Source: Psychroflexus lacisalsi
GTDB taxonomy: Bacteria > Bacteroidota > Bacteroidia > Flavobacteriales > Flavobacteriaceae
Assembly (NCBI RefSeq): GCF_020164495.1
Contig: NZ_JAIQYZ010000002.1
Location: 62,001-126,000, forward strand
Length of the DNA: 64,000 bases
Direction: 5' to 3'
This document shows, one piece after another, positions 55,671 through 64,000 of the stretch. The position numbers and the translations under genes were made by a program. Under the pieces are notes generated by a model. It saw nothing but the letters and a program-made list of their open reading frames with translations, was not told where the DNA came from and made no database searches. Every line of letters begins with the position of its first letter. The first letter of the stretch is position 1.

Positions 55671-56191
55671 AATAATTGCCTGATTTCATTTTTTAAAAAG
55701 GCAATACCCGTATCACTTGGTGAAGATCTTTCGAATAATTCTGTTAACACTACTTCTCTTAATTTTTGAGCGGAGGTAATTTTATCACTCATAGCCGTTT
55801 TTCGGATTAAAGAAATAGTCGAATTTTTGGAAGCCTTAATAGCCTCCCAACATTTTTGACTTACATAAACTTGCTGGACCAAATTATGCTCAAACTCTTG
55901 TTCTATTGATGCTATAAGTAAGTTTTCATAATCGTATTTATTTTCTCCAACAGGTTTTATCCGAGAAAGCAATTGACCAGGTGAAATGCGTTCAAGAAAC
56001 AAAACCAATCGTTCAAAAGCTTGTAATCTAAGGGGTAAGACTTCACTCCTATTCTCTTTTCTAAGCTCCATATATTGCATTTCCTTTTGATGATCTACAA
56101 ATGTTTTAAAGAAATAAAAGGCTATCACCCCTACTATTATCGATGGTATTAAATAAGATAAATACCCTAAAAGTTCTGAAGCTGACTGCAT
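55667..56191 (-). CDS. Small membrane protein of unknown function
   Basis: A 174-residue protein. One hydrophobic segment (about residues 9-28) is followed by a cytoplasmic helical region with many Arg and Glu residues (EVLPLRLQAFERLVLFLERISPGQL), then a conserved-looking EFEHNLVQQVYVSQKCWEAIKASKN segment. The layout resembles a hypothetical family widespread in Bacteroidetes, from memory (DUF7935). The function is unknown. It converges with the M1 peptidase gene, overlapping four bases at the stop codons. Confidence 0.75.
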   Translation of the reverse strand: MQSASELLGYLSYLIPSIIVGVIAFYFFKTFVDHQKEMQYMELRKENRSEVLPLRLQAFERLVLFLERISPGQLLSRIKPVGENKYDYENLLIASIEQEFEHNLVQQVYVSQKCWEAIKASKNSTISLIRKTAMSDKITSAQKLREVVLTELFERSSPSDTGIAFLKNEIRQLF

Positions 56192-56329
56192 TGCTTAGTT
56201 TTAATTCAAATATAGATATTATGATCAACTTCACCTTTTTAGACTATAAATTAAAAACTGGAAGACTTAAAGATTGGGTGTAAATTGATTAATTTTGAAC
56301 GAATAACCATATGACTTAAAATTAGAATC

Positions 56330-58648
56330 TTGCAAGATTATATTAAACAACTTAATGAAGCTCAACGCGAAGCTGTTTTACAGAAGGATGGACCAATGAT
56401 TGTGATCGCGGGAGCAGGTTCTGGCAAAACAAGAGTGTTAACCTATAGAATTGCTTATTTGATGAGTGAGGGTGTAGACTCTTTTAATATCCTTGCCTTA
56501 ACATTTACCAACAAGGCAGCTCGGGAGATGAAGAATAGGATATCTAAAATTGTTGGACCAGAAGCCAAAAATTTATGGATGGGAACTTTTCACTCAGTAT
56601 TTGCGAAAATATTGAGGTTTGAAGGGGATAAACTCGGTTTTCCTTCCAACTTTACGATATACGATTCCAACGATTCCCAACAATTGATGAGGTCTATCAT
56701 TAAAGAAAAGAATCTCGACAAGGATATTTATAAATACAAGCAAATTCAATCGAGAATTTCTTCATTTAAAAACAGCCTGATTACCGTAAAAGCTTATCAT
56801 CAAAACCCAGAATTGAAAGAAGCAGATGCTATGGCTAAGCGACCTAGACTAGGAGAAATCTATCAGGAATATGTTGATCGTTGTTTTAAGTCTGGGGCTA
56901 TGGATTTTGATGATTTGTTGTTAAGAACCAATGAGCTTCTAACACGTTTCCCTGAGGTACTCGCTAAGTACCAACAAAAATTTAAATACATCTTAGTAGA
57001 CGAGTATCAAGATACCAATCACTCTCAATATTTGATTGTAAGAGCTTTAAGCGATAGGTTTCAAAATATATGCGTAGTTGGAGACGATGCACAAAGTATT
57101 TATGCCTTCCGTGGAGCCAACATCAATAATATTTTAAATTTCCAAAAGGATTACAGCGATGTAAAATCTTACAGACTAGAGCAAAACTATAGGTCTACTA
57201 AAAACATCGTTGATGCTGCAAATTCCATTATTGAAAAAAACAAAACCAAGCTCGACAAAGTGGTGTGGACGGAAAACCTTGAGGGTTCTAAAATTCATGT
57301 AAATCGACTGGTGAATGATGCTGAAGAAGGCCGATTTGTTGCCAACTCTGTTACAGAGAAGCGCATGCAAGAAGGTGCCAAAAACGGAGAATTTGCTGTA
57401 TTGTACCGTACAAATGCCCAGAGTAGATCTATTGAGGATGCCCTGAGACGTAAGGATATTCCATACCGTATTTATGGCGGTCTATCCTTTTATCAGAGAA
57501 AAGAAGTCAAAGATATTCTTGCTTATTTAAGGTTGATTGTAAATCCTAAAGATGAAGAATCTCTAAAAAGAGTCATTAATTATCCCTCAAGAGGTATAGG
57601 ACAGACCACGATTGACAAATTAACACTGGCGGCCAATCATTATAAAAGGACGATTTTTGAAATCATCGAAAATATAAATAAACTCGACTTAACTATTAAT
57701 AAAGGCACTCAGACAAAATTGGTCAACTTTGTTAATATGATTAAAAGTTTTAAAGTTCAGAATGACTCCTTGAATGCCTTTCAAATCACAGAAATTGTAT
57801 CCAAAAAAACAGGACTTCTCCAAGAGTTTAAAAAAGATGGCACCCCAGAAGGAATTGCTAGAATAGAGAATATTGAAGAGTTACTTAATGGTATTAGCGA
57901 TTTTGTAGAAGGCCAAAAAGAACTGGTGAATGCCGAGGGATCGCTTACAGAATTTTTGGAAGATATCGCTTTAGCAACGTCATTAGACAAAGAAACAGCC
58001 GATGAAGATCGCGTTGCTCTTATGACGATTCACTTGGCCAAAGGACTTGAGTTTCCTTACGTATACATCGTAGGCCTTGAGGAAGATCTATTCCCTTCTG
58101 CTATGAGCATGAGTACTAGATCTGAACTTGAAGAAGAGCGACGATTGTTTTATGTAGCCTTGACTAGAGCAGAAAAAGAAGCTTACCTCACCTATGTGCT
58201 TTCAAGATACCGCTGGGGGAAATTGATCGATGCTGAACCAAGTCGGTTTATTGAAGAAATCGATGAGAAGTATCTAGACTATATGATTCCAAAAGACGAT
58301 TATAGATACAAACCTCTTATCGATAAAGATATATTTGACGAAGTAGATAAGTCCAAGTTAAGGCAAACTAAACCAGAAAACGGGACCCCTCCTCCAAGTC
58401 ATAAACCAACTGAACAGCAACTAAAACGACTTAGAAAGATTAAACCAGAAGGAGACTCTACTCCTACCCAAAAAGCAAAACCTATGCAGTTGGATGTAGG
58501 GCAAATGGTAGAGCATACTCGATTTGGTAAAGGAGAGGTCCTAAATATGGAAGGAGTGGGGATGGATAAGAAAGCAGCGATTAAGTTTGAAAATGGAGGG
58601 GTTAAGAACCTCATCCTGAAGTTTGCTAAACTTAAAGTTATCTCTTAA
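56330..58648 (+). CDS. ATP-dependent DNA helicase UvrD/PcrA
   Basis: A 772-residue SF1A 3'-5' helicase for nucleotide excision and mismatch repair. Walker A AGAGSGKT is at residues 27-34, TNKAAREMKNRI follows, and VDEYQDTN, GDDAQSIYAFRGA, QNYRS and VALMTIHLAKGLEFPYV are the standard motifs. The C-terminal tail contains a Tudor-like domain (MVEHTRFGKGEVLNM) that in PcrA and UvrD binds RNA polymerase. The start is TTG at 56330 (MQDYIKQLNEAQREAV), the expected N-terminus for the family. Its TAA overlaps by one base the ATG of the channel gene. Confidence 0.95.
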   Translation: MQDYIKQLNEAQREAVLQKDGPMIVIAGAGSGKTRVLTYRIAYLMSEGVDSFNILALTFTNKAAREMKNRISKIVGPEAKNLWMGTFHSVFAKILRFEGDKLGFPSNFTIYDSNDSQQLMRSIIKEKNLDKDIYKYKQIQSRISSFKNSLITVKAYHQNPELKEADAMAKRPRLGEIYQEYVDRCFKSGAMDFDDLLLRTNELLTRFPEVLAKYQQKFKYILVDEYQDTNHSQYLIVRALSDRFQNICVVGDDAQSIYAFRGANINNILNFQKDYSDVKSYRLEQNYRSTKNIVDAANSIIEKNKTKLDKVVWTENLEGSKIHVNRLVNDAEEGRFVANSVTEKRMQEGAKNGEFAVLYRTNAQSRSIEDALRRKDIPYRIYGGLSFYQRKEVKDILAYLRLIVNPKDEESLKRVINYPSRGIGQTTIDKLTLAANHYKRTIFEIIENINKLDLTINKGTQTKLVNFVNMIKSFKVQNDSLNAFQITEIVSKKTGLLQEFKKDGTPEGIARIENIEELLNGISDFVEGQKELVNAEGSLTEFLEDIALATSLDKETADEDRVALMTIHLAKGLEFPYVYIVGLEEDLFPSAMSMSTRSELEEERRLFYVALTRAEKEAYLTYVLSRYRWGKLIDAEPSRFIEEIDEKYLDYMIPKDDYRYKPLIDKDIFDEVDKSKLRQTKPENGTPPPSHKPTEQQLKRLRKIKPEGDSTPTQKAKPMQLDVGQMVEHTRFGKGEVLNMEGVGMDKKAAIKFENGGVKNLILKFAKLKVIS

Positions 58649-59283
58649 TGTTAACAGTCACCAAACTCATTGTTGCGCTATTATCAATATTCAGTATCAT
58701 ACTGTTGAGTTTTACTTTCTTTATTGATCAGGATTCCGAGCTATATCGCCTAATTCATTATTACGATTTCGGCCTTTGCATGATCTTTTTGTATGATTTT
58801 TTTGTACAGTTATATAAAAGAAAAAAACGCTGGCAGTATTTCTACACCTACGGCTGGTTGGACTTATTGTCATCCCTTCCTGTTATAGATCAATTTAGAT
58901 ACGTAAGAGTCCTTAGGATTTTTAGAATTTTGCGAATAGTTAAATCTATAAATAGGCTTTATAAGTTTATTATTACCAACAAAAAAGCAAGTCTCTATGG
59001 ATTGATAGTTTTTGTATCTACCATAACTTTAATTTTAAGTTCAACATTTGTTTTATACATAGAAAAAGACGTAGGTAATATCCAAACGGCTGAAGATGCT
59101 TTGTGGTGGAGCTATATCACAATCACAACCGTAGGTTATGGGGACTATTATCCAGTTACTAATCCAGGCAAACTTGTTGCAAGTATTTTAATACTTAATG
59201 GAATAGCTATTTTTGGTACTATCGTATCCTATATTACAGATAAAGTGAATACCATCAAAAAAAGATCATCTATAGGTGAATAA
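58648..59283 (+). CDS. Voltage-sensor-type potassium channel
   Basis: A 211-residue inner-membrane protein with six membrane segments. The fourth (about residues 84-103, RYVRVLRIFRILRIVKS) carries Arg at every third position, like the voltage-sensing S4. The pore has the selectivity filter TVGYGD at 161-166. The pattern is that of small prokaryotic Kv-like channels (ion transporter family). It has almost no cytoplasmic C-terminal domain. Its ATG overlaps the stop of the UvrD gene (TAATG at 58646-58650), so the two are translationally coupled although functionally unrelated. Confidence 0.92.
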   Translation: MLTVTKLIVALLSIFSIILLSFTFFIDQDSELYRLIHYYDFGLCMIFLYDFFVQLYKRKKRWQYFYTYGWLDLLSSLPVIDQFRYVRVLRIFRILRIVKSINRLYKFIITNKKASLYGLIVFVSTITLILSSTFVLYIEKDVGNIQTAEDALWWSYITITTVGYGDYYPVTNPGKLVASILILNGIAIFGTIVSYITDKVNTIKKRSSIGE

Positions 59284-59318
59284 TTTCGTAAATTAGAGTT
59301 CATTTTAATCATAAGAAC

Positions 59319-59936
59319 ATGGCAGAACTCATCAAACTTTACGAAGAAAATCCTTCAGAAAAAGAAATAAAGCGCATTGCAAAAGTTCTTAAAGATGGTG
59401 GTTTGGTAATTTATCCCACAGACACCGTTTATGGACTTGGGTGTGATATCAATAATACCAAAGCCCTAGAAAAAATTGCACGTCTCAAAGGAGTAAAACT
59501 TGAAAAAGCCAATTTCTCTTTTGTTTGTAAAGATTTAAGCAACCTGTCTGAGTATGTCGCTCAACTTGATTCTGCGACATTCAAAATTTTAAAACGCAAT
59601 TTGCCTGGACCTTATACTTTTATATTACCAGGTAATAATAATCTCCCTTCAGTCTTTAAGAAGAAAAAAACAGTTGGTATAAGAGTACCAGATAATAAAA
59701 TCGCGCAAATGCTTGTTCAACATCTTGGTAATCCAATTATTTCGACATCAATCAAAGATGATGACGATGTTGTAGAATACACAACAGATCCAGAATTGAT
59801 TGCAGAAAAATGGGATAAACTTGTAGACGTAGTCATAGACGCTGGTTATGGTGATAACATTGCATCTACGGTTATTGATTTAACGCAACCGGAACCAGAG
59901 CTTATAAGGCAAGGTAAAGGTTCAGCTAATATATAA
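59319..59936 (+). CDS. L-threonylcarbamoyladenylate synthase (Sua5/YciO/YrdC family)
   Basis: A 205-residue protein. The segment VIYPTDTVYGLGCD (residues 31-44), the KGVKLEKANFSFVCKDLS region and GPYTFILPGN match the YrdC fold. It would make threonylcarbamoyl-AMP from Thr, bicarbonate and ATP for the t6A37 tRNA modification. The lack of a Sua5 C-terminal domain makes it TsaC-like; a YciO-type paralog of unknown role is the alternative. It follows the channel gene by 35 bases and ends at a strong terminator. Confidence 0.85.
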   Translation: MAELIKLYEENPSEKEIKRIAKVLKDGGLVIYPTDTVYGLGCDINNTKALEKIARLKGVKLEKANFSFVCKDLSNLSEYVAQLDSATFKILKRNLPGPYTFILPGNNNLPSVFKKKKTVGIRVPDNKIAQMLVQHLGNPIISTSIKDDDDVVEYTTDPELIAEKWDKLVDVVIDAGYGDNIASTVIDLTQPEPELIRQGKGSANI

Positions 59937-59940
59937 AGTA

Positions 59941-59974
59941 AAAAAAACGGCAACGTTACAGTTGCCGTTTTTTT
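59941..59974. terminator. Bidirectional terminator between the TsaC-like and M28 genes
   Basis: A perfect 14-bp stem, AAAAAAACGGCAAC and its complement, with loop GTTACA. A and T runs on both sides let it work for both convergent genes. Confidence 0.92.
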
Positions 59975-59986
59975 GTATTCTATTAA

Positions 59987-60997
59987 TTATAATGTTGGTT
60001 TATCTACAAAAGGTCTTTCATCACGATTGGCAATTTCCCAAGCTGTAAAGAACACGAGTTTTGCTCTTTTTTCAAGCACTTCGTAATCAATCTTATCCGC
60101 TGTATCCGTTGGTTTATGATAATCCTCATGTACACCGTTGAAATAAAATATAATTGGAATATCAAATTTTGCAAAATTGTAATGGTCACTTCTATAGTAG
60201 AATCTATTTGGATCATTTTCATCATTGTACGTGTAATCTAAATCTATATTTGCGTACTTAGAATTGGCTTCTTCAGAAATTTCATGAAGTTCTGTGCTCA
60301 ATTTATCACTACCTATAAGGTAGATATAATCTGGATTGTTTTTATGAGCTTCGTCTACCCTACCTATCATGTCCATATTGAGATTAGCCACTGTATTTTC
60401 GAGAGGGAAAATAGGATTTTGAGTATAATATTTAGACCCTAACAAACCCTTTTCTTCACCTGTAAGGTGAAGAAAAACGATAGATCTTTTGGGTCTATAA
60501 CCTTCTTCTATAGCTTTTTTGAAAGCTTCTGCAATTTCCATCATGGCCATAGATCCGGACCCTCCATCATCTGCTCCATTATATATTTCACCGTTACGCA
60601 TCCCAACATGATCATAGTGAGAAGTAATAATGAGATACTCCTCAGGAAGCTCACTCCCTTTAATCATGGCGACAACATTCTCACTTGAAGGTAATTTACC
60701 ATTAAAAAAAGAAGAATCAATGGTTTGCAGGTATGGATCATCTTCATCCGAACCACCTTGAATATTCAAGCTTTTATAATAATTCTTTAAGTATTGAGCT
60801 GCTTCTTTTTGACCCTTACTTCCGGTGTCGCGCCCCTCAAATTCATCTGAACTGAACGTATACAGATAATCACTTAATTCTGAAGACGTTATGGAATTAG
60901 AGAACCGAACAGGATCAACATCTTTAACATCTTTCATTTGTGTTTTGCAGCCAACAAGACCCAAAACCACAACTAATGGTAATATTATTTTTTTCAT
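59987..60997 (-). CDS. M28 family metallopeptidase lipoprotein
   Basis: A 336-residue zinc aminopeptidase of the M28 type. The lipobox is GLVGC (Cys 17). Zinc ligands are found in SHYDHVG (His), NGADDGGSGS (bridging Asp), LTGEEKGLLGS (Glu-Glu), NMDMIGR (Asp) and the late FYFNGVHEDYHKPTD (His). The full ligand set is present, so it should be active. It probably trims peptides in the periplasm or at the outer membrane. It is transcribed alone. Confidence 0.92.
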   Translation of the reverse strand: MKKIILPLVVVLGLVGCKTQMKDVKDVDPVRFSNSITSSELSDYLYTFSSDEFEGRDTGSKGQKEAAQYLKNYYKSLNIQGGSDEDDPYLQTIDSSFFNGKLPSSENVVAMIKGSELPEEYLIITSHYDHVGMRNGEIYNGADDGGSGSMAMMEIAEAFKKAIEEGYRPKRSIVFLHLTGEEKGLLGSKYYTQNPIFPLENTVANLNMDMIGRVDEAHKNNPDYIYLIGSDKLSTELHEISEEANSKYANIDLDYTYNDENDPNRFYYRSDHYNFAKFDIPIIFYFNGVHEDYHKPTDTADKIDYEVLEKRAKLVFFTAWEIANRDERPFVDKPTL

Positions 60998-61274
60998 AAA
61001 TCATTTATTTGTCGCTAAAATACTAGTAATAGCTATGACTTTGAAATATTAAAGCTGAAATTTCATTTAGATTTTGTTCGCTGCTAATTTTCGTGCTCAC
61101 AGATACATTTCTTAATGCTCTAGTTAATTTAGCCATCCAGTCTTGAACGATGATAAACTAATGATTTCGATGCATTAGAAAAACATGATTTAAAAACTTA
61201 AACTAACTGATAAAGTGAAAATCTTCTAAAGACCAATGTGAAAACAATTTTATGAAAAACAGAAGGGAATAATT
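60998..61274. other. Non-coding spacer before tRNA-Ser
   Basis: AT-rich sequence upstream of the M28 gene and of the tRNA-Ser promoter. I see no gene, hairpin or repeat that I can support. Confidence 0.4.
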
Positions 61275-61303
61275 TTGTCAAACTAAAAATCTTATTATAT
61301 TTG
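61275..61303 (+). promoter_or_regulatory. Promoter of tRNA-Ser
   Basis: TTG (61275-61277), an 18-base gap and TATATTTG (61296-61303), a full match to TAnnTTTG. The tRNA starts 33 bases downstream. Confidence 0.7.
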
Positions 61304-61335
61304 CAACCGCTAAAGAAAACCACATTTGGTTATCT

Positions 61336-61420
61336 GGAGAAATGGCAGAGTGGTCGAATGCGGCAGTCTTGAAAACTGTTGAGGGTCACACCTCCGGGGG
61401 TTCGAATCCCTCTTTCTCCG
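61336..61420 (+). tRNA. tRNA-Ser (anticodon TGA)
   Basis: An 85-nt class II tRNA. The acceptor arms are GGAGAAA and TTTCTCC. The anticodon loop CTTGAAA shows TGA, the long variable arm is GAGGGTCACACCTC, and the T arm GGGGGTTCGAATCCCTC follows. CCA is not encoded. Confidence 0.96.
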
Positions 61421-61424
61421 CTTT

Positions 61425-61470
61425 AAAAAACCGTAATAAGCTAAAATACAGCTAATTACGGTTTTTTTAT
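61425..61470 (+). terminator. Terminator of tRNA-Ser
   Basis: The arms AAAAAACCGTAAT and ATTACGGTTTTTT pair, with an inner AGCT pairing, and the stem ends in a T run. Confidence 0.85.
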
Positions 61471-61738
61471 TTTTCATTTGTCCGTGGCTTGTACCGAGAA
61501 TGTTTTAAAAAGGTTTAGATATAGTTAGTACAAGCTCTCTTTACTTTATTTGAGATTATATATAGTCACTCCCCGATTCTAAAATAAAACCATATATCTA
61601 ATTTATAAATGGTTTTGTATTTCAGGCAACAATTTATTTTGTGAACATACCAATCTGACAGCTTAATAATTTTAATAAATTGAACTTCTAAAAGTTTAAA
61701 CTTTACACCCAGCAAGCCATTGCTGTTCATAAAGAAAT

Positions 61739-62311
61739 TCACCCTATTCTATCAGAAACATCTAGCTTGTAAGATTCCAAGATATTAAGATCAATTTCCC
61801 AATCCACCTTAGATCTTTCTTTCCATTCTTCTTTATAAAATTTAAATTGTTTTACACCTTCATGTTTAGAGAGGTTATTAAGCTCCAAAAACCTAGAAAA
61901 TGCTCTGTCATGATTTCCACGGATTCTTGCTAGCCCTAAGTGCTTTACTTCATGGCATAAGGGGCACAGCGAAATAAAACCTTTTAATGTTTGGATTTTA
62001 GTAGAATTATTAAAGTCCCATACTTCATGACACTCTACTGGATGTCTATTTCCACGGTCGTCACAAATCTCGCATTTATACTCTGCAAGACCGTATGTTA
62101 CATATCTAATCCGGTTCCATTCTGACTTCTTGACATTTGAACGAACATTATTAAACCAACTGCTTTTTGGAACTAATTCAATACTAAGTTGGATTTTTTC
62201 GTTTTTTCTTTTTTCTTTAATTCGCTCCCTGTTGTCTCTGATCGAATCAAAATCCACCATTTTAGAATAGACATTGAATTTTCTTATATATTGTTCTTCT
62301 GATATAAACAT
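61739..62311 (-). CDS. HNH endonuclease-like protein
   Basis: A 190-residue protein. The C-terminal two thirds hold an HNH-type zinc-binding region: CEIC (about residue 80), HPVECHEVW, then LCPLCHEVKH, giving two Cys pairs around the His residues typical of the HNH/ENDO VII fold. The N-terminal 70 residues are charged and unassigned. Targets cannot be predicted; stand-alone HNH proteins occur in phage defence, mobile elements and repair. It lies alone between long AT-rich spacers beyond tRNA-Ser, which suggests accessory DNA. Confidence 0.75.
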   Translation of the reverse strand: MFISEEQYIRKFNVYSKMVDFDSIRDNRERIKEKRKNEKIQLSIELVPKSSWFNNVRSNVKKSEWNRIRYVTYGLAEYKCEICDDRGNRHPVECHEVWDFNNSTKIQTLKGFISLCPLCHEVKHLGLARIRGNHDRAFSRFLELNNLSKHEGVKQFKFYKEEWKERSKVDWEIDLNILESYKLDVSDRIG

Positions 62312-62827
62312 GATTTGGAATTAATATGCGAAATACATTATCCTGATTTTGTGTAGTTGTTTACACCTAACTTTATACAATTAAGCCCGGATATTAGCAA
62401 ACATTATTGTGAGTAGTTGGGATAAAGAAATTATTTAAAAGTTGGTTTTATGTTTTTACCTTAATTCTATTTGAAATTAATTATAATTTATGATATTTTT
62501 TTTGGATCTTCTATTACATAATGGTTTATTCTAATTTCATTTCGTAAATCTTTTTAATTGTCTAAAACAAATAGTTTTTCAAGTAGTAAGATATTCTTAA
62601 AAGTGTGTTCTAAGTTACTCTCATCAACATTCTTATTTAGCTTCTGTTTTTCCATACGGTTGAGTTCAACTTACGAACAACGGTTCTCTAGTATGGCCAG
62701 TAGCGTGCAAATACTAGCTTAATTTTTGGTTTATCTTACAAGTTTCTAAATATACCAAAACTTACGGATTAGCACATAAAAGTTATTAGTATACTAGATG
62801 TTATGTGCTAGCTTTTCATTCAGTTTC
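62312..62827. other. Non-coding spacer with inverted repeats
   Basis: No supportable gene. It holds a nested set of short inverted repeats: CCATAC (62652-62657) with GTATGG (62691-62696) enclosing GTTGA-GT-TCAAC and GAAC-AACG-GTTC. A further 10-bp inverted repeat, TAGCACATAA / TTATGTGCTA, lies at 62770-62779 and 62801-62810, just beyond the stop of the next minus-strand gene, without a T run. Confidence 0.5.
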
Positions 62828-63412
62828 TTATTCGATAATTATTTTAAATTCGTCAATCATTGCATTTCCATCGTAGCTAAACTTTCCGCCATTTTTGTCA
62901 GTTATGATAGCGTATCTATTTATGATGATATGAATATTGTTATTTCCTTTTTGATAAACTTTACCATTTGATTCCATATTCACTTTTTCTCCAATTTTAT
63001 AATCACCCATGTAATGTGATTCATAAGGACAATTTTTATCTGTCAGTTCGAAGTTCGAGGCCAAAATATCTTGCAGTACATTTTTATAAACTAAACTATT
63101 CTCACTCTTTATTTCTATTTTGTTAGAGTCTTTATCAGCATAATTGATTACAGAAAACAAAGTTTGGTCACCAGCGTATCCGATATATTCATAAGTTCTC
63201 GAAGTATAGGTTTCAGCTTCGAATTCCCAAATGCTTTTCGGATTAGTGTTAGCCTTTCTATTTTCAGAACTCACAAATTTCCAGTCAGCCAAAATTAAAG
63301 TCTCCTCGATTTGATTTAAGTTCATCGTTTTAAATCTTACAACATCATCAAGACTTTGACTGCAAACAAATGAATTATATAAAACTGCAAATAGTAAAAT
63401 AATTTTTTTCAT
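62828..63412 (-). CDS. Secreted protein of unknown function
   Basis: A 194-residue protein from the ATG at 63412 (nine codons upstream are open but precede the signal peptide). The signal peptide MKKIILLFAVLYNSFVCSQS is clear, with likely cleavage near SQS. The mature part is hydrophilic and strand-rich with a repeated I-K-S-E-N pattern. I recognise no family. Promoter elements were not evident. It stands alone in an AT-rich region, with related short repeats on both sides (62770-62810 and 63426-63463). Confidence 0.7.
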   Translation of the reverse strand: MKKIILLFAVLYNSFVCSQSLDDVVRFKTMNLNQIEETLILADWKFVSSENRKANTNPKSIWEFEAETYTSRTYEYIGYAGDQTLFSVINYADKDSNKIEIKSENSLVYKNVLQDILASNFELTDKNCPYESHYMGDYKIGEKVNMESNGKVYQKGNNNIHIIINRYAIITDKNGGKFSYDGNAMIDEFKIIIE

Positions 63413-63537
63413 TTCATTTAGATTTTTATAACAACGCACAGGCCTTTTTCAGCTTGCACATAATTCATTTTGTATTCATAAAAATACACGTTTATATCAA
63501 ATATCTAGAGAGTTAATGAACCAATATATAGTTTTCC

Positions 63538-64000
63538 CTAAATAAGCCTATTAATAATATATCTCAACCTTTTATCCTCAATCATCACATGCTTATTTCT
63601 TAAACCCTCTAAAAGCTTATTCTTTATATCCTCAAATTCAGTTTTTTTGAATTTTGTGATATAATTGATGATCTCCCTTTGGTAAGGACTACTAGATCTT
63701 GTTTTCAGAATTTGCCGTTCTGTTGTTTTATAAAAGCCTATATGTTTTCCTGTTTTTATGATGGTTAGGCTAGTCATTAACTCTATGTTTTTAATCATCA
63801 CAAGAATCAAGCTTGGGTCAGCTAACTTTAATGCGTAAGAGGCAAGCATGATGTATTGGAGTTGTCTTGAATCTTTGTAGGCATTAAACTGCTTCATAAA
63901 TTCAAAATCTTGTTCTTTCACTTTATAACCCTTGAAGAAAAGGCGCATAATTCCATCCTGGAAAACTATATACCTTCGACTTAGTTCTTCTAATCGTATA
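63538..64000 (-). CDS. Unknown protein, C-terminal part (partial)
   Basis: The frame is open from the stop at 63538 up to the window edge; the ATG at 63948 is preceded by further in-frame codons (including RLEELSRRYIVFQDGI), so the true start is probably outside. The visible part is basic and helical, with LADPSLILVMIKNIELM in the middle and a Lys/Arg-rich end. I recognise no domain. A DNA-binding or mobile-element role would be a guess. Confidence 0.6.
   Translation of the reverse strand, partial: IRLEELSRRYIVFQDGIMRLFFKGYKVKEQDFEFMKQFNAYKDSRQLQYIMLASYALKLADPSLILVMIKNIELMTSLTIIKTGKHIGFYKTTERQILKTRSSSPYQREIINYITKFKKTEFEDIKNKLLEGLRNKHVMIEDKRLRYIINRLI

Noticed and set aside
62652-62696. Integron attC site
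   Set aside because: The GTTRRRY- and RYYYAAC-like strings are present but in the wrong order and spacing, and no integrase gene is in the window.

Overview
The window reads as a chromosomal segment of a low-GC member of the Bacteroidota, most likely a flavobacterium (Flavobacteriaceae). The signs are three SusC/SusD pairs, a PorV/PorQ-family outer-membrane protein, type III glutamine synthetase, DUF3822, DUF3127 and DUF3078 proteins, an apolipoprotein N-acyltransferase, and promoters of the Bacteroidetes type (TTG, a gap of about 17-20 bases, then TAnnTTTG) upstream of many genes and RNAs.

Layout. Positions 1-13.8 kb hold housekeeping and flavin/light genes: the tail of a photolyase, kdsB, a RecD-like helicase, an operon ending in rsmD, an SSB-like DUF3127 protein, a short-chain fatty-acid transporter, aat, csaA, an Old Yellow Enzyme, and a tightly overlapping flavin reductase / DUF2256 / DASH-cryptochrome set followed by an iron-sulfur photolyase. 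From 13.8 to 24.2 kb the minus strand carries the run purM - DUF3078 - prfA - pyrF, glnN, a Na+/Ca2+ antiporter, a FadL-like porin and a very low-complexity Gly/aromatic plus Ser/Arg lipoprotein. From 24.3 to 33.9 kb come proS, two identical tRNA-Glu genes, rpsT, a three-gene Fe(III) ABC importer, a sugar-phosphate transferase, lnt and pssA.

The most distinctive part is 33.9-53.5 kb. A module of PorV-like protein, SusC and SusD (33928-39838) is followed by an unrelated SusC/SusD/lipoprotein module (40457-46251) and then by a second, anciently diverged copy of the first module. In that second copy the porV gene survives only as a 3' remnant, truncated against an IS3-type remnant and split by a complete IS5/IS1182-type insertion sequence. 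Its susC and susD (48832-53510) are intact. All three susC genes share a promoter layout with identical spacing (TTGTTAA, then 23 bases on a TA, then 13 bases on GGCTAATT). In the third one the -7 box has lost its TTTG and an 18-bp palindrome lies there instead.

From 53.6 to 61.4 kb there is an M1 aminopeptidase, a small membrane protein, a UvrD/PcrA helicase coupled to a voltage-sensor potassium channel, a Sua5/TsaC-type enzyme, an M28 peptidase lipoprotein and a tRNA-Ser. Beyond the tRNA the density drops: an HNH-type protein, a secreted protein of unknown function, long AT-rich spacers and the end of an unknown gene running off the window. This looks like accessory DNA. No CRISPR array, rRNA operon or replication origin was seen.
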